8,127 nucleotides of DNA from an uncultured Rhodobacterales bacterium (GTDB lineage: Bacteria; Pseudomonadota; Alphaproteobacteria; Rhodobacterales; Rhodobacteraceae): the NCBI GenBank assembly GCA_937901055.1, contig CALCGO010000524.1:1-8127 (forward strand), given 5' to 3'. This document shows positions 5,623-8,127 of this stretch, in pieces; the stretch's first letter is position 1, and each line of letters begins with the position of its first letter. The notes below the pieces were generated by a model that saw nothing but the letters and a program-made list of their open reading frames with translations, was not told where the DNA came from and ran no database searches. The position numbers and the translations under genes are program-made.

Positions 5623-7746
5623 TCAACGATTGGCAGCCGGATTTCTGTGTCGGGCAACCGAGGCGATATCATCATCCGCTTCAATCGCCGTGCGGATGTG
5701 CATCAAGTGCTCCACATTGCGCACCTGCATATCAATGAGGATACGGTAGAAATCGGGTTTACGCTCGGTGAAATGGATATCGACGATGTTGGCATTATGC
5801 TCGCCGATCAACGTGCAGATGCGGCCTAGCACACCGGCGTCATTGGCCATGATGATCTCTAGTGTGGTGAAGTGATCGGCGCCTGACATTCCGTCTGTCC
5901 AGCGCAGGTCGATCCAGCTGTTCGGATCTTCTTCGTAACTCACAAGTGCGTCACAGTCGATTGTGTGGACAACAACACCGTGGCCACGCACCATGATGCC
6001 GACAATTCGTTCGCCCGGCAAAGGTTGGCAGCATTTGGCGGGAATATGACTTTGTCCGGCTTTCAGACCGACGACTTCGCTTACGGGTTTTTCGCCTTTG
6101 ACGGCAGCTTTTTTAAGAAGCTCCGGGTAAAGCGCCATGGATAGATCATTGCCGGTAACCTGCGTGGTGCCGATCTGCGCCAAGAGTTCGTCCTTGGAGG
6201 CCAGTCCCATGTTCTTTGCCGCCGTCGCCAAGGCTTTGTCAGTGGCCTTTTTGCCAACCTTGCCCAGCGCCACCCGTGCTATTTCGGTGCCCAGCCGTAT
6301 GTGACCGGCCTTATGTTCCTCGCGAAGCGAGCGCCGGATCGCGGATTTCGCGCGACCTGTGACGACCATGTCTTCCCAGCTGGGTTGTGGGCGTTGACTG
6401 TCAGCGCGGATAATTTCCACAGATTGGCCGTTACGAAGCCGTGTCCACAGGGGTACGCGTTTACCGTCAATTTTTGCACCAACACAACTGTCACCAATGC
6501 GTGTGTGTATGGCGTAAGCGAAGTCAATCAACGTGGCTCCGCGTGGCAAGTTGATAACCGCGCCTTTGGGGGTAAAGCAAAATACCTGATCCTGAAACAT
6601 TTCCAGTTTTACATGTTCAAGATACTCATTCGGATTTTCGGCGTTCTCGAACCCGTCGATCAACCCGCGCAGCCAGTGGAACGGGTCCACGGCAAACGGA
6701 TTCGCGAAGCGTTCACCGTTGCGGTAAGACCAGTGGGCGGCCACGCCGGATTCTGCCACGATATGCATCTCGCGGGTGCGGATTTGTACCTCAACACGTT
6801 TGGCATCACGGCCCGACACAGTGGTTTGGATCGAACGATACCCATTGGTCTTGGGCTGGCTGATGTAGTCTTTGAACCGACCCGGGATCGCTTTCCAACG
6901 CTGGTGCACCGCGCCAAGTGCCACGTAAGCGTCGCGTTCATCCTTGGTAATAATGCGGAACCCGTAAATATCGGACAAACGATGGAACCCGTGACCGGTT
7001 TCTTCCATCTTGCGCCAGATCGAGTAGGGGCGTTTTTCGCGGCCCGTCACTTGGGCCTCGACATCGCATTTCGCCAGTGCGGTTTTGATGTCGTCAATAA
7101 TCACCGGGATCAGATCGCCTGTTTCGGCCCGTAGCGTAATAAACCGCCGCATGATCGAATTGCGGGCCTCGGGGTTCAAAACTGCGAAACACAGGTCTTC
7201 CAGTTCTTCGCGGATGTATTGCATGCCCACACGACCAGCCAGCGGGGCGTAGATCTCCATCGTTTCGTGGGCCTTTTTGCGCTGCTTTTCCGCGCGCATA
7301 TGTTTGATCGTCCGCATGTTGTGCAAACGGTCGGCCAGCTTGACCAACAACACGCGCACATCCTTGGACATGGCCAACAGAAGTTTACGGAAGTTTTCAG
7401 CCTGCGCGGTCTCGACCGAGGACAACTCCAGATTTGTCAGCTTGGTAACACCGTCCACCAACTGCGCGATTTCTTCGCCAAACCTGTTGGCTACATCGGC
7501 GTAATTTGCACCGGTATCCTCGATGGTGTCGTGCAAAAGAGCGGTAATGATTGTGGCATCGTCCAGCTTGACCTCGGTCAGCAGGGCGGCAACCTCAATA
7601 GGGTGGCTGAAATAGGGTTCGCCGGATGAACGGAACTGCCCGTCGTGCGCCTCCAGCCCAAATGCATAGGCGGCGCGGATCAGTCCGGCGTCGGTATTGG
7701 GATTATAGGCGCGTACGAGACCGATCAGGTCTTCGACATCAATCAT
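5623..7746 (-). CDS. rel: Bifunctional (p)ppGpp synthetase/hydrolase (Rel/SpoT)
   Basis: This enzyme makes (p)ppGpp from ATP and GTP/GDP and also degrades it, controlling the stringent response. The 707-residue protein is full length. The HD hydrolase domain (about 20-200) has His48 in FSHPIEVA, HDTIEDT (72-78) and LADRLHNMRT (137-146; Asp139, Asn143), all intact. The synthetase domain (about 235-345) shows GREKRPYSIWRKM (235-247), DIYGFRII (259-266), the loop GRFKDYISQPKTNGYRSI (289-306) and EVQIRT (319-324). RFKD at 290-293 is the RxKD form of bifunctional enzymes rather than the RelA-type ExDD. A TGS domain spans about 386-447, a helical region follows, then the cysteine-containing domain (KCCQPLPGERIVG, 571-583; Cys598), and an ACT domain at about 624-699. 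GGAG lies 8 bases before the ATG, inside a possible hairpin. It follows rpoZ by 39 bases. Either rel or spoT may be used as symbol. Confidence 0.98.
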   Translation of the reverse strand: MIDVEDLIGLVRAYNPNTDAGLIRAAYAFGLEAHDGQFRSSGEPYFSHPIEVAALLTEVKLDDATIITALLHDTIEDTGANYADVANRFGEEIAQLVDGVTKLTNLELSSVETAQAENFRKLLLAMSKDVRVLLVKLADRLHNMRTIKHMRAEKQRKKAHETMEIYAPLAGRVGMQYIREELEDLCFAVLNPEARNSIMRRFITLRAETGDLIPVIIDDIKTALAKCDVEAQVTGREKRPYSIWRKMEETGHGFHRLSDIYGFRIITKDERDAYVALGAVHQRWKAIPGRFKDYISQPKTNGYRSIQTTVSGRDAKRVEVQIRTREMHIVAESGVAAHWSYRNGERFANPFAVDPFHWLRGLIDGFENAENPNEYLEHVKLEMFQDQVFCFTPKGAVINLPRGATLIDFAYAIHTRIGDSCVGAKIDGKRVPLWTRLRNGQSVEIIRADSQRPQPSWEDMVVTGRAKSAIRRSLREEHKAGHIRLGTEIARVALGKVGKKATDKALATAAKNMGLASKDELLAQIGTTQVTGNDLSMALYPELLKKAAVKGEKPVSEVVGLKAGQSHIPAKCCQPLPGERIVGIMVRGHGVVVHTIDCDALVSYEEDPNSWIDLRWTDGMSGADHFTTLEIIMANDAGVLGRICTLIGEHNANIVDIHFTERKPDFYRILIDMQVRNVEHLMHIRTAIEADDDIASVARHRNPAANR

Positions 7747-7754
7747 CAGGCAGG

Positions 7755-7780
7755 CTCCGTTCGGGGATGTCCCCCACGAG
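7755..7780 (-). promoter_or_regulatory. Possible hairpin covering the rel ribosome binding site
   Basis: In the 39-base rpoZ-rel gap the minus-strand RNA can pair CTCGT (7780-7776) with ACGGAG (7760-7755, one bulged G), then GGGG (7774-7771) with CCCC (7766-7763), closing on an ACAT loop. The small internal loop has one base on one side and two on the other. The GGAG Shine-Dalgarno of rel (7758-7755) is in the 3' arm and would be masked. There is no T-run, so a terminator is unlikely. Confidence 0.4.
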
Positions 7781-7785
7781 ACAGC

Positions 7786-8127
7786 TTACTTGGCTTCTTG
7801 GGCTTCCATCAAGGCGCGAAGCAGATTTTCCTCGGACATATCATCCTCGGCAGCGTCGCCTTCTTCAGTGCCCATCAACAAGGTCATCTGATCTTCTTCA
7901 GCCTCGTCAACTTCGATCTGTGTCTGATGGCTCTCGATGGCGGCTTCGCGCAAGTGCTCGGCGGTCAGTGTTTCATCAGCGATTTCGCGAAGGGCGATAA
8001 CAGGATTTTTGTCGTTGTCGCGTTCAACGGTCAACTCAGCGCCCAAAGATAGTTCGCGCGCACGGTGTGCAGCAAGCATTACAAGTTCAAAGCGGTTAGG
8101 TACTTTGTCGATGCAGTCTTCAACGGT
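7786..8127 (-). CDS. rpoZ: RNA polymerase omega subunit, 5' end just outside the window
   Basis: Omega binds the beta' subunit and aids RNA polymerase assembly; in E. coli its N-terminus helps form ppGpp binding site 1. The frame is open through the right edge and gives 113 residues starting TVEDCIDKVPNRFELVMLAA. Family members usually begin MARVTVEDC, so only about the first 3-4 codons are missing (inference). The conserved core continues with HRARELSLG and KNPVIALREIADETL. The C-terminal part, from about IEVDEAEEDQ to the end, is long and acidic with TEEGDAAEDDMSEENLL, making the protein longer than the 91-residue E. coli omega. An internal Met (8079) could be mistaken for the start, but the omega core clearly extends upstream of it. 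rel follows after 39 bases, the common rpoZ-spoT pairing that puts ppGpp synthesis beside one of its targets. Confidence 0.96.
   Translation of the reverse strand, partial: TVEDCIDKVPNRFELVMLAAHRARELSLGAELTVERDNDKNPVIALREIADETLTAEHLREAAIESHQTQIEVDEAEEDQMTLLMGTEEGDAAEDDMSEENLLRALMEAQEAK

Noticed and set aside
6301..7134. A 277-codon open frame on the plus strand inside rel
   Set aside because: It lies wholly antisense to a strongly conserved Rel coding region, its translation resembles no family I know and it has no ribosome binding site of note. It is best explained as a by-product of codon bias in rel.
1..8127. A defence island, prophage, insertion sequence or CRISPR array
   Set aside because: All the window is filled by recognisable core genes in one direction with overlaps or short gaps; no repeats, integrase or transposase were seen.

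Overview
The window is a compact stretch of bacterial core genome with every gene on the minus strand. Transcription therefore runs from position 8127 towards position 1. Read in that direction the order is rpoZ (omega, lacking only its first few codons), rel/spoT (bifunctional ppGpp enzyme), a DUF2062 membrane protein, pdxJ (vitamin B6), a LysE/RhtB-type exporter, acpS (holo-ACP synthase), lepB (signal peptidase I), rnc (RNase III), era (ribosome-assembly GTPase), a DUF1491 protein and the start of recO. This order, the sequence style of the proteins (RNase III with NQRLEFLGDR, DUF1491 between era and recO, single-anchor LepB) and the moderate GC content by eye point to an alphaproteobacterium, most likely Rhodobacterales of the Roseobacter type. 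That placement is inference from remembered family features; no search was run.

Region by region: 8127-5623 is the stringent-response module. RpoZ contributes to one of the RNA polymerase sites where ppGpp binds, and Rel makes and degrades ppGpp. 5553-4909 is an uncharacterised membrane protein preceded by a 21-base inverted repeat. 4862-3050 is a tightly coupled block (pdxJ, exporter, acpS) joined by two ATGA overlaps. 2985-1 is the lepB-rnc-era-DUF1491-recO block, with overlaps or very short gaps throughout. The only noncoding gaps are 39, 69, 46 and 64 bases, plus 9 and 1; no gene-free stretch approaches 300 bases. No tRNA, rRNA, CRISPR, insertion sequence, phage gene or convincing intrinsic terminator was seen.

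How the genes work together: the block combines growth control (rpoZ, rel), RNA and ribosome maturation (rnc, era), lipid and cofactor supply (acpS, pdxJ), protein export (lepB) and DNA repair (recO). Such clusters are expressed together during growth. I did not find an undescribed system. The points most worth a second look are the exporter translationally locked between pdxJ and acpS, the hairpin that covers the Rel ribosome binding site, the inverted repeat before the DUF2062 gene, the two genes of unknown function (DUF2062, DUF1491), and start-site corrections for rnc (TTG) and pdxJ.
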